Positions 7,517-16,065 of a stretch of DNA of 64,000 nucleotides are shown one piece after another. The translations under genes and the position numbers were made by a program. This DNA comes from Fictibacillus nanhaiensis (GTDB taxonomy: Bacteria > Bacillota > Bacilli > Bacillales > Fictibacillaceae). The stretch spans positions 806,001-870,000 of the forward strand of contig NZ_JAHVJO010000002.1 of the NCBI RefSeq assembly GCF_019801215.1. The letters are read 5' to 3'. Each line of letters opens with the position of its first letter. The stretch's first letter is position 1. Under the pieces are notes generated by a model. That model was not told the DNA's origin and made no database searches. It saw only the letters and a list, made by a program, of their open reading frames with translations.

Positions 7517-9469
7517 CTAGCTATTCTCTCTATCGATGGTTAACCCATCCACATGCCTCTTCTTCATGAGTTTGTCTTTTTTTCGATTTTCTTTTGTTTC
7601 AAAGATGATATTCATATCATAGTTTTCCGGGTAAAGCTCTTTGCTATCGATATGGAGCTTTAACCGTTTTTTATGAATGGTCATCTTATTATCTCCGACC
7701 ATTACACTGTACTCCCCTTGTTTATTCTCGAGTTCATGAATGATTCCTGCTTTTTTGAGGCTAGACACATAAACCCTATCTCCAATTTGAAAACTTACCT
7801 CATCTTTAGGATTAACATGGTTTAGTTTTTCTTTATCTCTCCTAACTTTTGATTGTGCTTTTTCTCGTAAATAAAGAAGTTCGTCTTTACCGGATGTGGA
7901 CAAGTTCAGTTTATTCTGTTTATCCACATGTGGATAAACTTCATTGTACGTAAGCTCTTGTGCCCGGTTAATGATTTCACGGTCCATTCCCAACTTAAGA
8001 GCGATGGAAAACGCCTGACTATTACCTGCTTTTCCAATAATCAATCTGTAAAGGGGCAATAAAGAATCAAGATCAAACTCCATTGAGCCATTTTCAAAAC
8101 CAGGATTAATTTTTGCGAATTCTTTTATTTCATTGTAATGGGTCGTTGCCACAATCATGCAGCCCTGGCTGTACAGTTTTTCAAGAATGGAAGCAGCTAG
8201 CCCCATCCCTTCTGTAGGATCCGTACCCGCTCCGAGTTCATCAAGAATGACTAGATCGCGCGGACCTGCATTCTTCAGGATAGAAATGATGTTTGTCATA
8301 TGTGAAGAGAACGTACTTAATGATTGTTGGATGCTTTGGCCATCGCCAATATCAACGAACACTTCCCGAAACACTGCAAAGTTGCTTCCCTCATCTACCG
8401 GAACGTGCAGTCCGGATTGGACCATTAGTGTCAACAGACCAACCGTCTTAATTGCGACCGTTTTCCCTCCTGTATTTGGGCCAGTAATGACAAGCGCTTG
8501 ATAGGTATCACCAAGTGTAAAATTTAACGGAACGCACATTTCTCCGAGTAATGGGTGTTTTCCATTCTTGATTTGTATCTTGTTTTCGTCGTTTAACCCT
8601 ACTCTTCTCGCTCCGAGCGATATGCTATATTTCGCTTTTGCAAAAATAAAATCGTAATGTGCCATTGCTTCCATTGTTATTCCAATTTCACGGTCATATA
8701 GCGCAACCAATCCAGTTAGCTGGCTCAAAACTTTAGAGATTTCAATCTCCTCTTCTGCTTTTAACATACTGATATCTGTCTGTAGTTTACGAATGTCACT
8801 TGGCTCCATGTACACTGTGGCACCACTCGAAGAGCTATCTAAAATCTGCCCGTCTATATTTCGTTTGAACTTGCTTTTGACAGGAATGACATAACGGCCA
8901 TCTCTCATTGAAATAATCAGCTCTTGCATAATGTCCCGATAAGCTGAAGATTTCAGAAGACTTTCTAATTTTGATTTGATTCGTTCTTCAACAACAGCAA
9001 TCTTTTTTCTGATCTTCAAGAGAGGTTTGCTCGCATGGTCATCTACTTGACCGTTCCGGATACTTCGATAGATTTCCTCTTTAAGATCTGGGAGATCAAA
9101 CATAGAATAAGCGTAACTCGAAACTGCCGGTGCTAAAAATGCTTTATCTTTCATATAACGCTGAAGCTTGCTGACATTCTCAAGAAGGGCATATATAAGA
9201 GAGAGCTGATCAGGATTAAGGTTTAACCCTTTTTTGTATATGTCTAAAATGTGCTCTAATCCGTTTAGGTTCGCAATCGGTACACTAGCACTTTTTTCAA
9301 GAATTGTGCGTGCTTCTGTTGTATCTTGAATCCATGATTCGATTACTTTTTGATTGGTAGAAGCTTCTAGTTTTTTTATGTGTTCTTTTGTAACAGCATT
9401 CAACGCAAAACTGCTAAGGTTTTCTTTAATTTTGTTGTATTCAAGCATAGTCATGGTTTGAGTATTCAA
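7517..9469 (-). CDS. MutS2-like ATPase lacking the Smr nuclease domain
   Basis: A 650-residue MutS-superfamily protein of the MutS2 branch. It has the core/lever helical region (about 1-300), Walker A GPNTGGKT (330-337), Walker B LVILDELGAGTDPTEG (406-421) and the switch histidine in TTHY (442-445). A KOW/SH3-like segment (about 556-600, GDRVYVSSLKKAGIIHEL) is also present. Canonical MutS2 is about 780-790 residues and ends in a Smr endonuclease domain; here the protein stops after the KOW-like region plus a basic tail, so no Smr domain is present. The start is TTG, supported by GGAGG 8 nt upstream. Smr-containing MutS2 acts in ribosome rescue and recombination control; the role of Smr-less paralogues is not established. 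Confidence 0.85.
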   Translation of the reverse strand: MNTQTMTMLEYNKIKENLSSFALNAVTKEHIKKLEASTNQKVIESWIQDTTEARTILEKSASVPIANLNGLEHILDIYKKGLNLNPDQLSLIYALLENVSKLQRYMKDKAFLAPAVSSYAYSMFDLPDLKEEIYRSIRNGQVDDHASKPLLKIRKKIAVVEERIKSKLESLLKSSAYRDIMQELIISMRDGRYVIPVKSKFKRNIDGQILDSSSSGATVYMEPSDIRKLQTDISMLKAEEEIEISKVLSQLTGLVALYDREIGITMEAMAHYDFIFAKAKYSISLGARRVGLNDENKIQIKNGKHPLLGEMCVPLNFTLGDTYQALVITGPNTGGKTVAIKTVGLLTLMVQSGLHVPVDEGSNFAVFREVFVDIGDGQSIQQSLSTFSSHMTNIISILKNAGPRDLVILDELGAGTDPTEGMGLAASILEKLYSQGCMIVATTHYNEIKEFAKINPGFENGSMEFDLDSLLPLYRLIIGKAGNSQAFSIALKLGMDREIINRAQELTYNEVYPHVDKQNKLNLSTSGKDELLYLREKAQSKVRRDKEKLNHVNPKDEVSFQIGDRVYVSSLKKAGIIHELENKQGEYSVMVGDNKMTIHKKRLKLHIDSKELYPENYDMNIIFETKENRKKDKLMKKRHVDGLTIDRENS

Positions 9470-9566
9470 TGGTATTACCTCCGTTTATCTTCAAAGTGGC
9501 TGATTAATTCCTTTCCTTCATTGAGCCGTTATCCCCTCCTCAAACAGAGGCCAGTAACATTCCAAT

Positions 9567-9600
9567 AAAAAAAGACAGAAATGAACACGTCATTTCTGCC
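9567..9600 (-). terminator. Intrinsic terminator upstream of the mutS2-like gene
   Basis: A stem CAGAAATGA/TCATTTCTG followed on the minus strand by TTTTTTT. It lies downstream of the structured RNA terminator, so two terminators separate that RNA from the mutS2-like gene. Confidence 0.7.
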
Positions 9601-9633
9601 TCATAGATAAACTTCACCCTGAAAAAAATGCAT

Positions 9634-9843
9634 AAAAAAACGGCTCTTAAGAAGAGTCCGGCAGCATCAAAGGGGTTGAGTATGATGGCTTGTATCTGAC
9701 CGCTGTTCTTAACTAATGGCGGCAACAAAAGACATGGCAAATAAAACGGATATCCGTTAAATTCTTGCTTTTGTATACCTTTATCCAATTCGTTTTAGTT
9801 AAGAACGACAACGCTCACAAACACACCATCCCTTCCATTGATT
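9634..9843 (-). ncRNA. Candidate structured non-coding RNA of about 210 nt, family unknown
   Basis: This stretch is bounded by a near-perfect promoter at 9850-9878 and an intrinsic terminator at 9634-9660. Read on the minus strand it has nested long-range complementarity: ATCAA with TTGAT and GATGG with CCATC near the ends. Inside these come TTTGT with ACAAG, a perfect 12-bp pair GTTCTTAACTAA with TTAGTTAAGAAC, then ACAAAAG with CTTTTGT. At the tip is the palindromic hairpin AACGGATATCCGTT. Together these give one long rod with an asymmetric central bulge. No credible reading frame is present. The rod shape and size recall 6S RNA, and a cis leader is also possible, but I recognise no known riboswitch or T-box core. 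Confidence 0.6.
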
Positions 9844-9849
9844 ACCCTC

Positions 9850-9878
9850 ATCATATGTAATTCATTTACAAATGTCAA
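9850..9878 (-). promoter_or_regulatory. Sigma-A promoter of the structured RNA
   Basis: On the minus strand the -35 is TTGACA (9873-9878) and the -10 is TATGAT (9850-9855), with a 17-bp spacer. This is one of the best sigma-A matches in the window. The start of transcription is expected near 9843. Confidence 0.8.
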
Positions 9879-9887
9879 TAACAAGAA

Positions 9888-9912
9888 AGACCGATTATAT
9901 AGGAATCGGCCT
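9888..9912 (-). terminator. Hairpin after rlmN
   Basis: A stem AGGCCGATT/AATCGGTCT lies just past the rlmN stop codon. The following T tract is interrupted, so it is a weak intrinsic terminator or 3' stabiliser. Confidence 0.55.
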
Positions 9913-9921
9913 CTCTCTAGC

Positions 9922-11010
9922 TTACTGATTTACAGTCTTCCCTTTATCTTGCTTAATTTGTTTACTTCTTAACTGCCCGCATGCCGCATCGATATCTGTT
10001 CCATGTTCTTGGCGTATTTTGCAGTTAATTCCATTCTTTTTTAACGTGTCATAAAAAGCAAGAACTGATTCTTGAGCACTTCGTTGATATTGACTGTGCT
10101 CATCTACCGGGTTATACGGGATTAAATTAATATATACCTTCTTCTTTTTATCCTCAAAAAGGGCAGCAAGTTCCTTCGCTTCTTCTATATGGTCGTTGAC
10201 ATCTTTTAGTAAAATATATTCGATCGTAATTCTTCGATTTGTTTTCTCGATATAATATTTGATGGCATCCATTAATTGTTCAACAGGAAACGCGCGATTA
10301 ATCTTCATGATTTTAGTACGCAGCTCATTGTTGGGTGCATGCAGGGATATAGCTAGGTTAACGGGCAAATTCGTATCCGCAAATTCATAGATTTTGTTTA
10401 CAATTCCGCTAGTTGATACGGTAATATGCCTTGAACCAATCGAAAGACCTTTCGGATCAATGATGATTTGTAAGAAATCAACCATGTTCTCAAAATTATC
10501 AAAGGGTTCTCCAATGCCCATTACCACGATGTGACTCACTTTTTCTTCTTGTTTAGCGTTGTCTAGATGATGCTGAACATTCATGATTTGTTCAACGATC
10601 TCACCGCTTGATAGATCTCGGGTTTTGGTTAGCAATCCACTTGCGCAAAAACTGCAGCCAATATTACACCCGACTTGGGTCGTGACACACACCGATAAGC
10701 CATATTTATGTCTCATTAAGACGGTCTCGATTAAGTTGCCATCCTGTAATTTAAACAAAAACTTAACCGTTCCGTCCGACGCTTCTTGTTTAACATGCTG
10801 AGATAATGTTTGGATGGCAAAGTTCTCTTCTAATAACGTTTTACATTCTTTATTAACTTCAGTCATCATAGAAAAATCCGTGACACGTTTCCGGTAAAGG
10901 TAGTCCCAGACTTGTGATGCTCGGTGTTTTTTATGCCCATGTTCTAAAAGCCATGTTGCTAGTTGATTAAATGTTAATCCATAAATGGAGTTTTTGTTCA
11001 CCTTATTCAT
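9922..11010 (-). CDS. rlmN: 23S rRNA/tRNA adenine-C2 methyltransferase RlmN
   Basis: A 362-residue radical-SAM enzyme. The iron-sulfur cluster cysteines form CNIGCSFC (Cys115, Cys119, Cys122). The GEPFDNF motif near 167-173 and the conserved C-terminal Cys344 in DAACGQL, which forms the transient methyl-protein adduct partner, are present. RlmN methylates C2 of A2503 in 23S rRNA and A37 in some tRNAs. The segment [15 protein letters not shown] matches RlmN better than the resistance enzyme Cfr. Bacilli usually have an rlmN near prkC, so this origin-proximal copy may be a paralogue, which the window cannot settle. Confidence 0.85.
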   Translation of the reverse strand: MNKVNKNSIYGLTFNQLATWLLEHGHKKHRASQVWDYLYRKRVTDFSMMTEVNKECKTLLEENFAIQTLSQHVKQEASDGTVKFLFKLQDGNLIETVLMRHKYGLSVCVTTQVGCNIGCSFCASGLLTKTRDLSSGEIVEQIMNVQHHLDNAKQEEKVSHIVVMGIGEPFDNFENMVDFLQIIIDPKGLSIGSRHITVSTSGIVNKIYEFADTNLPVNLAISLHAPNNELRTKIMKINRAFPVEQLMDAIKYYIEKTNRRITIEYILLKDVNDHIEEAKELAALFEDKKKKVYINLIPYNPVDEHSQYQRSAQESVLAFYDTLKKNGINCKIRQEHGTDIDAACGQLRSKQIKQDKGKTVNQ

Positions 11011-11302
11011 TAGAAACCTCTTTTCAAAACCTTTAACTTTATCCTTCTATACTAACTGAAAACCTGTCATTCTAACAACGTTCTTATAACATTTACCATT
11101 TTGATTAAGCCTATTACAAACGATTTAGCAAGCAGACACGTTTCATAGGTAAAAATAGGTATCAAATACGTCGTTACTACTGTTTTTGTGACTCTTTTTT
11201 AGTACATATTCCGCCTATAACATAAGTCATTTCACCTATATAGGTTGTAATTTCCATTTACGAATAAAAAAGAACCTGTAATAATAGATTAGCCAAAAAC
11301 TT
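11011..11302. other. Intergenic region between divergent rlmN and dtpT
   Basis: About 290 bp holding the outward promoters of both genes. The rlmN side has TTGTTA with TAGTAT downstream as a weak candidate. I see no gene or structured element. Confidence 0.5.
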
Positions 11303-11332
11303 TTGACAATAATAAATATTTCAAAGTATTAT
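11303..11332 (+). promoter_or_regulatory. Sigma-A promoter of the peptide transporter gene
   Basis: TTGACA at 11303-11308 and TATTAT at 11327-11332 with an 18-bp spacer. The ribosome site AAAGGAGG and the start codon follow within 30 bp. Confidence 0.75.
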
Positions 11333-11359
11333 ATTTAAAGAACTAAAGGAGGTTGTCTA

Positions 11360-12850
11360 ATGTCAGACATCAATAAACAGAAAATTGTGGATAGTGTACC
11401 CCAAAAAGGGTTCTTCGGACATCCTAAAGGTTTATTCACTCTTTTCTTCACTGAGTTTTGGGAGCGCTTTTCTTATTATGGAATGAGAGCGATTCTAATT
11501 TATTACATGTATTATGAAGTATCAAAAGGTGGTTTGGGGATTGATGAAACCTCGGCTTTAGCAATCATGTCCATTTATGGTTCACTAGTATATATGTCTG
11601 GAGTTATCGGTGGTTGGTTAGCAGACAGAGTTTTTGGTACATCTAGAGCATTATTCTATGGCGGGATCTTAATTATGATCGGTCATATCGTTTTATCATT
11701 GCCAGGCGATCTGACCATGTTGTTTATTTCTATGGTCTTTATCGTTATCGGTACTGGGTTGCTTAAGCCCAACGTATCAAGCGTTGTAGGGGATATGTAT
11801 GCTCCTGAAGATAATCGCCGTGATGCAGGATTCAGTATTTTCTATATGGGTATTAACTTAGGTGCTTTCCTGTCTCCGTTAATTGTAGGACAAGTTGCAA
11901 AAACAAGCTTCCACTTAGGTTTTGGTATTGCCGCAGTGGGTATGTTATTAGGTCTAATCGTTTTTGCTGTTACAAAAAAGAAAAACCTGGGCCTTGCAGG
12001 TGCTTATGTGCCTAACCCGCTTTCTCCAGCTGAAAAGAAAAAGTATTCCTTAATTGCTGGAATTACAGTAGTTGGATTAGCCGTTATTTTGGGAACAACA
12101 ATCCCTGCTGGAATTTTTACACTTGATGTATTCATCACACTTGTTGGTATTTTTGGTATTACCATTCCAACTATTTATTTTATTGTCATGTACCGCAGTC
12201 CAAAAACAACAGCTACAGAACGTTCAAGAATTTTGGCATACATCCCATTGTTTATTGCGTCTGTAATGTTCTGGGCCATTCAAGAACAAGGATCAACCAT
12301 TCTTGCTGCTTATGCGGACAAGCGTACTGATTTAGAATTTTTTGGTTTTGAGATTTCTCCAGCTTGGTTCCAATCGTTGAATCCATTATTTATTATCGTG
12401 TTAGCCCCTGTATTCGCTTGGATGTGGGTGAAGCTTGGTGATCGTCAGCCTACAGTGCCGAAAAAATTTGCACTTAGTCTATTCTTTGCTGGTATATCAT
12501 TTATGGTAATTCTCCTTCCTGCATACTTTGGAGGAGAAAACACATTGGTAAATCCGTTGTGGCTCGTTCTTAGTTACTTTATCGTTGTACTTGGTGAGTT
12601 GCTATTATCACCAGTTGGACTTTCTGCAACAACGAAGCTTGCTCCAGCTGCTTTCTCTGCACAAACCATGAGCTTATGGTTCTTATCAAGTGCCGCTGCA
12701 CAAGCGATCAACGCTCAGATTGTTAAGTTCTACTCTGCAGAAACAGAAATGATGTACTTCGGTACAATCGGTGGAGTTGCAATTCTTTTAAGTCTTATCC
12801 TATTCGTGATCTCTCCTAAGATTCAGGAGTTCATGAAAGGCATTCGTTAA
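11360..12850 (+). CDS. dtpT: POT/PTR2 family di- and tripeptide transporter
   Basis: A 496-residue proton-coupled oligopeptide transporter with about 12-14 membrane segments. The signature ExxERFxYYG motif appears as EFWERFSYYG at about residues 33-42. The second PTR motif, GTGLLKPNVSSVVGDMY, is near 133-149, and the IQEQGST segment lies at about 307-313. The family imports di- and tripeptides with protons across the cytoplasmic membrane. It has its own sigma-A promoter, the strong ribosome site AAAGGAGG and its own terminator, so it is monocistronic. Confidence 0.9.
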   Translation: MSDINKQKIVDSVPQKGFFGHPKGLFTLFFTEFWERFSYYGMRAILIYYMYYEVSKGGLGIDETSALAIMSIYGSLVYMSGVIGGWLADRVFGTSRALFYGGILIMIGHIVLSLPGDLTMLFISMVFIVIGTGLLKPNVSSVVGDMYAPEDNRRDAGFSIFYMGINLGAFLSPLIVGQVAKTSFHLGFGIAAVGMLLGLIVFAVTKKKNLGLAGAYVPNPLSPAEKKKYSLIAGITVVGLAVILGTTIPAGIFTLDVFITLVGIFGITIPTIYFIVMYRSPKTTATERSRILAYIPLFIASVMFWAIQEQGSTILAAYADKRTDLEFFGFEISPAWFQSLNPLFIIVLAPVFAWMWVKLGDRQPTVPKKFALSLFFAGISFMVILLPAYFGGENTLVNPLWLVLSYFIVVLGELLLSPVGLSATTKLAPAAFSAQTMSLWFLSSAAAQAINAQIVKFYSAETEMMYFGTIGGVAILLSLILFVISPKIQEFMKGIR

Positions 12851-12865
12851 TCTGACTTGTCATAG

Positions 12866-12908
12866 CCGCTGATGTAATGGTACTTTCCATTATGTCAGCG
12901 GTTTTTTT
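12866..12908 (+). terminator. Terminator of the peptide transporter gene
   Basis: A 15-bp near-perfect stem CCGCTGATGTAATGG/CCATTATGTCAGCGG followed by TTTTTTT. Confidence 0.9.
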
Positions 12909-12911
12909 ATA

Positions 12912-12942
12912 AAAAAAGGAACTCCACTTTACCGGGAGTCCC
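12912..12942 (-). terminator. Terminator of the HIT gene
   Basis: A stem GGACTCCC/GGAGTTCC read on the minus strand, followed by TTTTTTT. It lies back to back with the transporter terminator. Confidence 0.8.
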
Positions 12943-12947
12943 TCTCA

Positions 12948-13376
12948 TTATGAGATTACAAGTTCATTTATGGCTTCTCTAATTTTCCTCTGTGTCTTCT
13001 TTAAATTAGCTTTATCTTCTATACATACTTCTTCATCTGAATAGAAAGTGGCAAATGATTGATGTTTGTACCTTGGAACAACGTGCATATGATAATGAGT
13101 TAATTCATTAAAAATGCCACCGTTTTGGCATATCGTTATACCATCAGGGTTAAACAATCTTTTTATTGCTTTTGACAAAAGGATAGAGGCTTTCATAATG
13201 GCATCCGCAGTCTTTTCATCAAGTTCATCAGCATCATGAACATGTTTTTTAGGCACTATTAAAACGTGACCTTCATTAAACGGATCATAATCTAAAAAAC
13301 AACGAACATCATCATCTTCAAAAACGATATGAACAGACTCCTCATGATTTGCTAATTGACACCCTACGCACTCCAC
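12948..13376 (-). CDS. HIT family nucleotide hydrolase
   Basis: A 142-residue histidine-triad protein. The catalytic triad motif is HYHMHVVPR at about residues 93-101, with the conserved NEGHVLIVPKKH segment near 34-45. HIT proteins hydrolyse or transfer nucleoside monophosphates from dinucleotides or nucleotide conjugates; the exact substrate is unknown. N-terminal Cys3 and Cys6 could add a metal site. The start is GTG, preceded by AAAGGGTG at 7-nt spacing. Confidence 0.85.
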   Translation of the reverse strand: MECVGCQLANHEESVHIVFEDDDVRCFLDYDPFNEGHVLIVPKKHVHDADELDEKTADAIMKASILLSKAIKRLFNPDGITICQNGGIFNELTHYHMHVVPRYKHQSFATFYSDEEVCIEDKANLKKTQRKIREAINELVIS

Positions 13377-13450
13377 TTCAACACACCCTTTAACAATTTG
13401 GTAAATTATGATAAAACCAGTTTATCATACGCCCCTCCTGTTTGGGTTAT

Positions 13451-13477
13451 AAAAAAAAGCCTTACAAATGAAGGCTA
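13451..13477 (-). terminator. Terminator of the AraC-DUF1761 operon
   Basis: A short stem AGCCTT/AAGGCT with a 7-nt loop and eight T residues following on the minus strand. Confidence 0.7.
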
Positions 13478-13489
13478 CTAATAAAAAAG

Positions 13490-13864
13490 TTAATTCCACA
13501 AACCGTGCAGCGCTCCAAGTAAAGTGAAGATGACCAAATGATCCCCAATCGCAATCATAAATACTCTTTTCGTCATTAGGCCAAACAAAGCATTCTTGGC
13601 ATATACTAGTGTTATGATGAATCCAATCATCAATCCCACAGATAACCCCGTTAAAAGAGTTGCAGAACCTGACGTTTGAACAAGCAAGGCTACGAAAAAA
13701 GAACTAATAAATGCAGTAATCACCGAAAATATATATTTGAAGGCACCCGAGCCTTGATTATCCTTATTTTTTCCTAATAAAATCGAGTAATAGATCCCTC
13801 CATAAATCATATACATCAAACCGCCTGCAAGTATTGCAAAAACATTCAATTCATTTAGTTCCAT
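13490..13864 (-). CDS. DUF1761 family membrane protein
   Basis: A 124-residue protein with four predicted membrane helices (about 8-27, 44-65, 71-90 and 100-122) that fits the DUF1761 family. Function is not established. It starts 14 bp downstream of the AraC-type regulator gene, so the two form an operon; it may be a target or partner of that regulator. A clear AGGAGG site precedes the ATG. Confidence 0.7.
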   Translation of the reverse strand: MELNELNVFAILAGGLMYMIYGGIYYSILLGKNKDNQGSGAFKYIFSVITAFISSFFVALLVQTSGSATLLTGLSVGLMIGFIITLVYAKNALFGLMTKRVFMIAIGDHLVIFTLLGALHGLWN

Positions 13865-13878
13865 ACTATTGCCTCCTA

Positions 13879-14823
13879 TTATTTGGGTTCAATGGCTAGT
13901 GAAATCGCTCTAATATTACATTGAAGCGATAAGGTATTCGCTTTCGAATCTATTTGAATCATTTCTACCGGGTTGTCCAAATATTTATATCCGCTTCTAG
14001 GCAACCATATACTGTACAGCTCTGAATAGCATTCAATCAGCATACTTCTTTCACTGTAATCCACGGGCTCCTCGAATTCATATACCACGTGTTTTCCACC
14101 TATAAAAGAATAGGTCTCTACGTCTTTATACAGTACTTCATCACCCTCACGAATTACTACGTGGCATTCGTAACGGCTTTTTTCTGGCGGTGTAATATAT
14201 GGGTTGTTCCTAGGGACTCCTAAAAAGGTTGAGTTCGGTTCAAGCAACTCTCTGGATTCACACCAGCGGTAAATCTCCTCCCAAGCAAGTGGAACGCCAC
14301 TCGTATAAGGACCTACTCTCTGATTTTTTACAGTTGTACTCCTCGGCAGCTCCCGTATTTCTATCTTGTCTAAATCCAGCCATCTAAACTCAGTATAGGG
14401 GTTCTGTTCATTTGAATCTTCCAACTTTTTGCGTACTTGTTTAGATTTCTTGCTATCTTCATATTCGCGTGGAAAACGTTCTAAATACGCTCCCTCTCTC
14501 CAGCTTTTAGGACTGGTCTTAAAATAAGCCTGAAAGGAGTATGTAAAATAAGATAAAGAAGTAAACCCACACATGAATGCAATTTGGGTGACTGAAGTTT
14601 GCCGGTCATATATCAAAAGGTGTGCCGCCTTCTCTAAACGAAGCCGTTTTACATAGTTAGCCGGAGTTTCACCAATCATTCCTTTGAACATCCTCTGAAA
14701 ATGAAAAGGGGAGTACGTTGAAATTTGTGCTAACTTCTCAAGCGACAAGGATTCTTCAAGATGATCTTCAATATAGTCCACTACCCGAAAAACTTGCTTT
14801 TGCTGTTCTCTCTCGTAAACCAT
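13879..14823 (-). CDS. AraC family regulator with GyrI-like effector-binding domain
   Basis: A 314-residue protein. Residues about 8-105 hold two helix-turn-helix motifs of the AraC/XylS type (SLEKLAQISTYSPFHFQRMFK and VTQIAFMCGFTSLSYFTYSF). Residues about 150-312 resemble the GyrI-like/Rob-type effector domain that binds small hydrophobic ligands. Such regulators often control drug efflux or stress genes. The downstream gene encodes a small membrane protein (DUF1761), the most likely co-regulated function. The ATG follows AAGGAGC. Confidence 0.85.
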   Translation of the reverse strand: MVYEREQQKQVFRVVDYIEDHLEESLSLEKLAQISTYSPFHFQRMFKGMIGETPANYVKRLRLEKAAHLLIYDRQTSVTQIAFMCGFTSLSYFTYSFQAYFKTSPKSWREGAYLERFPREYEDSKKSKQVRKKLEDSNEQNPYTEFRWLDLDKIEIRELPRSTTVKNQRVGPYTSGVPLAWEEIYRWCESRELLEPNSTFLGVPRNNPYITPPEKSRYECHVVIREGDEVLYKDVETYSFIGGKHVVYEFEEPVDYSERSMLIECYSELYSIWLPRSGYKYLDNPVEMIQIDSKANTLSLQCNIRAISLAIEPK

Positions 14824-14983
14824 TTATAAATGCTCCTTAATTCATTCCTAATTCCATATTTCCATTATTTAATTATAAACGAAAATCACGAATGCTATTA
14901 GTTACGTCCTTTGATATGCATCTATTTTTTAAAAAAACATGATTTGTCCAAGCAATAGAGACAAGCTTGCGTAAAATAAAGTA

Positions 14984-15016
14984 GAAAAGAAGATATTGAA
15001 AAATATCCTCTTTTCC
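14984..15016. other. Inverted repeat upstream of the 43-aa gene
   Basis: A 14-bp imperfect inverted repeat (GAAAAGAAGATATT paired with AAATATCCTCTTTTC) with almost no loop. It lies 30 bp upstream of the start codon of the small gene and is a possible leader hairpin. Confidence 0.45.
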
Positions 15017-15045
15017 AGTTTCTCATATAGAAGGGGGTGTCTATA

Positions 15046-15177
15046 GTGAGTGACTTTTTAAATGGTTTACGTGAAGTGAGTCGTGCTTTCTCTTTTAAGA
15101 AAAAGAAGAAGAAAAAAGTTAGAAGAATCATGCGTTCACACGGTGGCGGCAATGGAAATTCTAACGGTACAGCATAA
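15046..15177 (+). CDS. Small basic protein, 43 aa, unrecognised
   Basis: An open frame of 43 codons starting GTG (MSDFLNGLREVSRAFSF...). It is preceded by AAGGGGGTG at good spacing and followed within 30 bp by a strong terminator, so it looks like a free-standing expressed gene. The middle is a run of nine lysines and arginines broken once by valine (about residues 19-28). The end is glycine/asparagine-rich. The composition fits an RNA- or DNA-binding or membrane-surface peptide. I do not recognise the family. Confidence 0.6.
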   Translation: MSDFLNGLREVSRAFSFKKKKKKKVRRIMRSHGGGNGNSNGTA

Positions 15178-15206
15178 TGTTGAAAATGTAGTTTTATCTA
15201 TATAAG

Positions 15207-15228
15207 ACCGGGGGAAACCCCGGTTTTA
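15207..15228 (+). terminator. Terminator of the 43-aa gene
   Basis: A GC-rich stem ACCGGGG/CCCCGGT with a tight loop, followed by TTTTATTATTTTT. Confidence 0.85.
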
Positions 15229-15445
15229 TTATTTTTACATAACACGATTCTTAGCCTTTTTTAACTGAGATTAGGGTTGTATCCAAACCAATGAGGACAA
15301 CCCTCATATACTGACTATAAGGGGGAAACAAATTTAATAATGGATACCGTTTTAAAATCGTAATTGCGAATCATATTCACAAATTATGATCATTTAATTA
15401 TTTTACTCACTGTCTCCCTTTCAAATGTTTTAAGGGGGAATAAAA

Positions 15446-15967
15446 TTGTATATTCGAAATCGGATCCCTAGTAAAGACGATCCTTTTTTAGTTGAAATGG
15501 TAGTAAGTAATTTTAACGTGCGTACTTCAACGGTTCAAACCATACTAGGACATGCTAATGAGGTCCTTGTTGTTTGTGATAGCAAGGATCACATTATAGG
15601 GTTTGTTAGCTATCGCTTTAGATTGGGTGATATGATTTATGTAGATTATGTTGTTTTGGATGCTAAGCACCAAGGAAAAGGGATTGCTAGCTCTTTTCTT
15701 CCAGTCTTTGAAAAACATATGATAAAACAAGGAATACGCACGATATATGGTACGGTAGATGAGGATAATCCAGAAGCTTTATCACTTTTTAAGCGTTGGG
15801 GATTTCAGACAAAAGGACAAATCGGATCCAGTATTATTATTGAAAAACATCTTCATTCATCTTCTTCAAGATCTGCAAATAACATTTTACCAACAATCAC
15901 CAAAGCATCACCAGCTAACCATGTTAGAAGGCTTACTACACCGCCTTCTCTTGGAGGTAACAAATAA
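15446..15967 (+). CDS. GNAT family N-acetyltransferase
   Basis: A 173-residue protein with a GNAT fold in residues about 1-135. The acetyl-CoA motif is LDAKHQGKGIASSFLPVF near 71-88, and NPEALSLFKRWGF lies at 109-121. The last 35 residues (Ser/Ala/Asn/Pro-rich) are not part of the fold and look disordered. The start is TTG, with AAGGGGG at 7-nt spacing. Substrate unknown. It is followed by a strong hairpin. Confidence 0.75.
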   Translation: MYIRNRIPSKDDPFLVEMVVSNFNVRTSTVQTILGHANEVLVVCDSKDHIIGFVSYRFRLGDMIYVDYVVLDAKHQGKGIASSFLPVFEKHMIKQGIRTIYGTVDEDNPEALSLFKRWGFQTKGQIGSSIIIEKHLHSSSSRSANNILPTITKASPANHVRRLTTPPSLGGNK

Positions 15968-15979
15968 AGTAAAACTAAA

Positions 15980-16011
15980 AGGAGGATGACTCATGCGGTC
16001 ATCCTCCTGTT
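15980..16011 (+). terminator. Terminator of the GNAT gene
   Basis: An 11-bp perfect stem AGGAGGATGAC/GTCATCCTCCT with a short loop followed by GTTT. Confidence 0.75.
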
Positions 16012-16065
16012 TCATATCCAATATTAAGATAAAAAGCAGCTTGTCCTATAAATCAGTTGGTTTTT

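Noticed and set aside
9540-9788. 82-codon minus-strand frame (TTG start) across the structured RNA
   Set aside because: It has no ribosome site, runs through two intrinsic terminators, and its composition is that of a random AT-rich frame.
9470-9878. Leader of the mutS2-like gene as a T-box or SAM riboswitch
   Set aside because: The T-box sequence and the conserved core of known riboswitches are absent; the nearest look-alike AGGGTG is isolated.
14922-15152. 76-codon minus-strand frame opposite the 43-aa gene
   Set aside because: No ribosome site; the Phe run is the complement of the lysine codons of the real gene.
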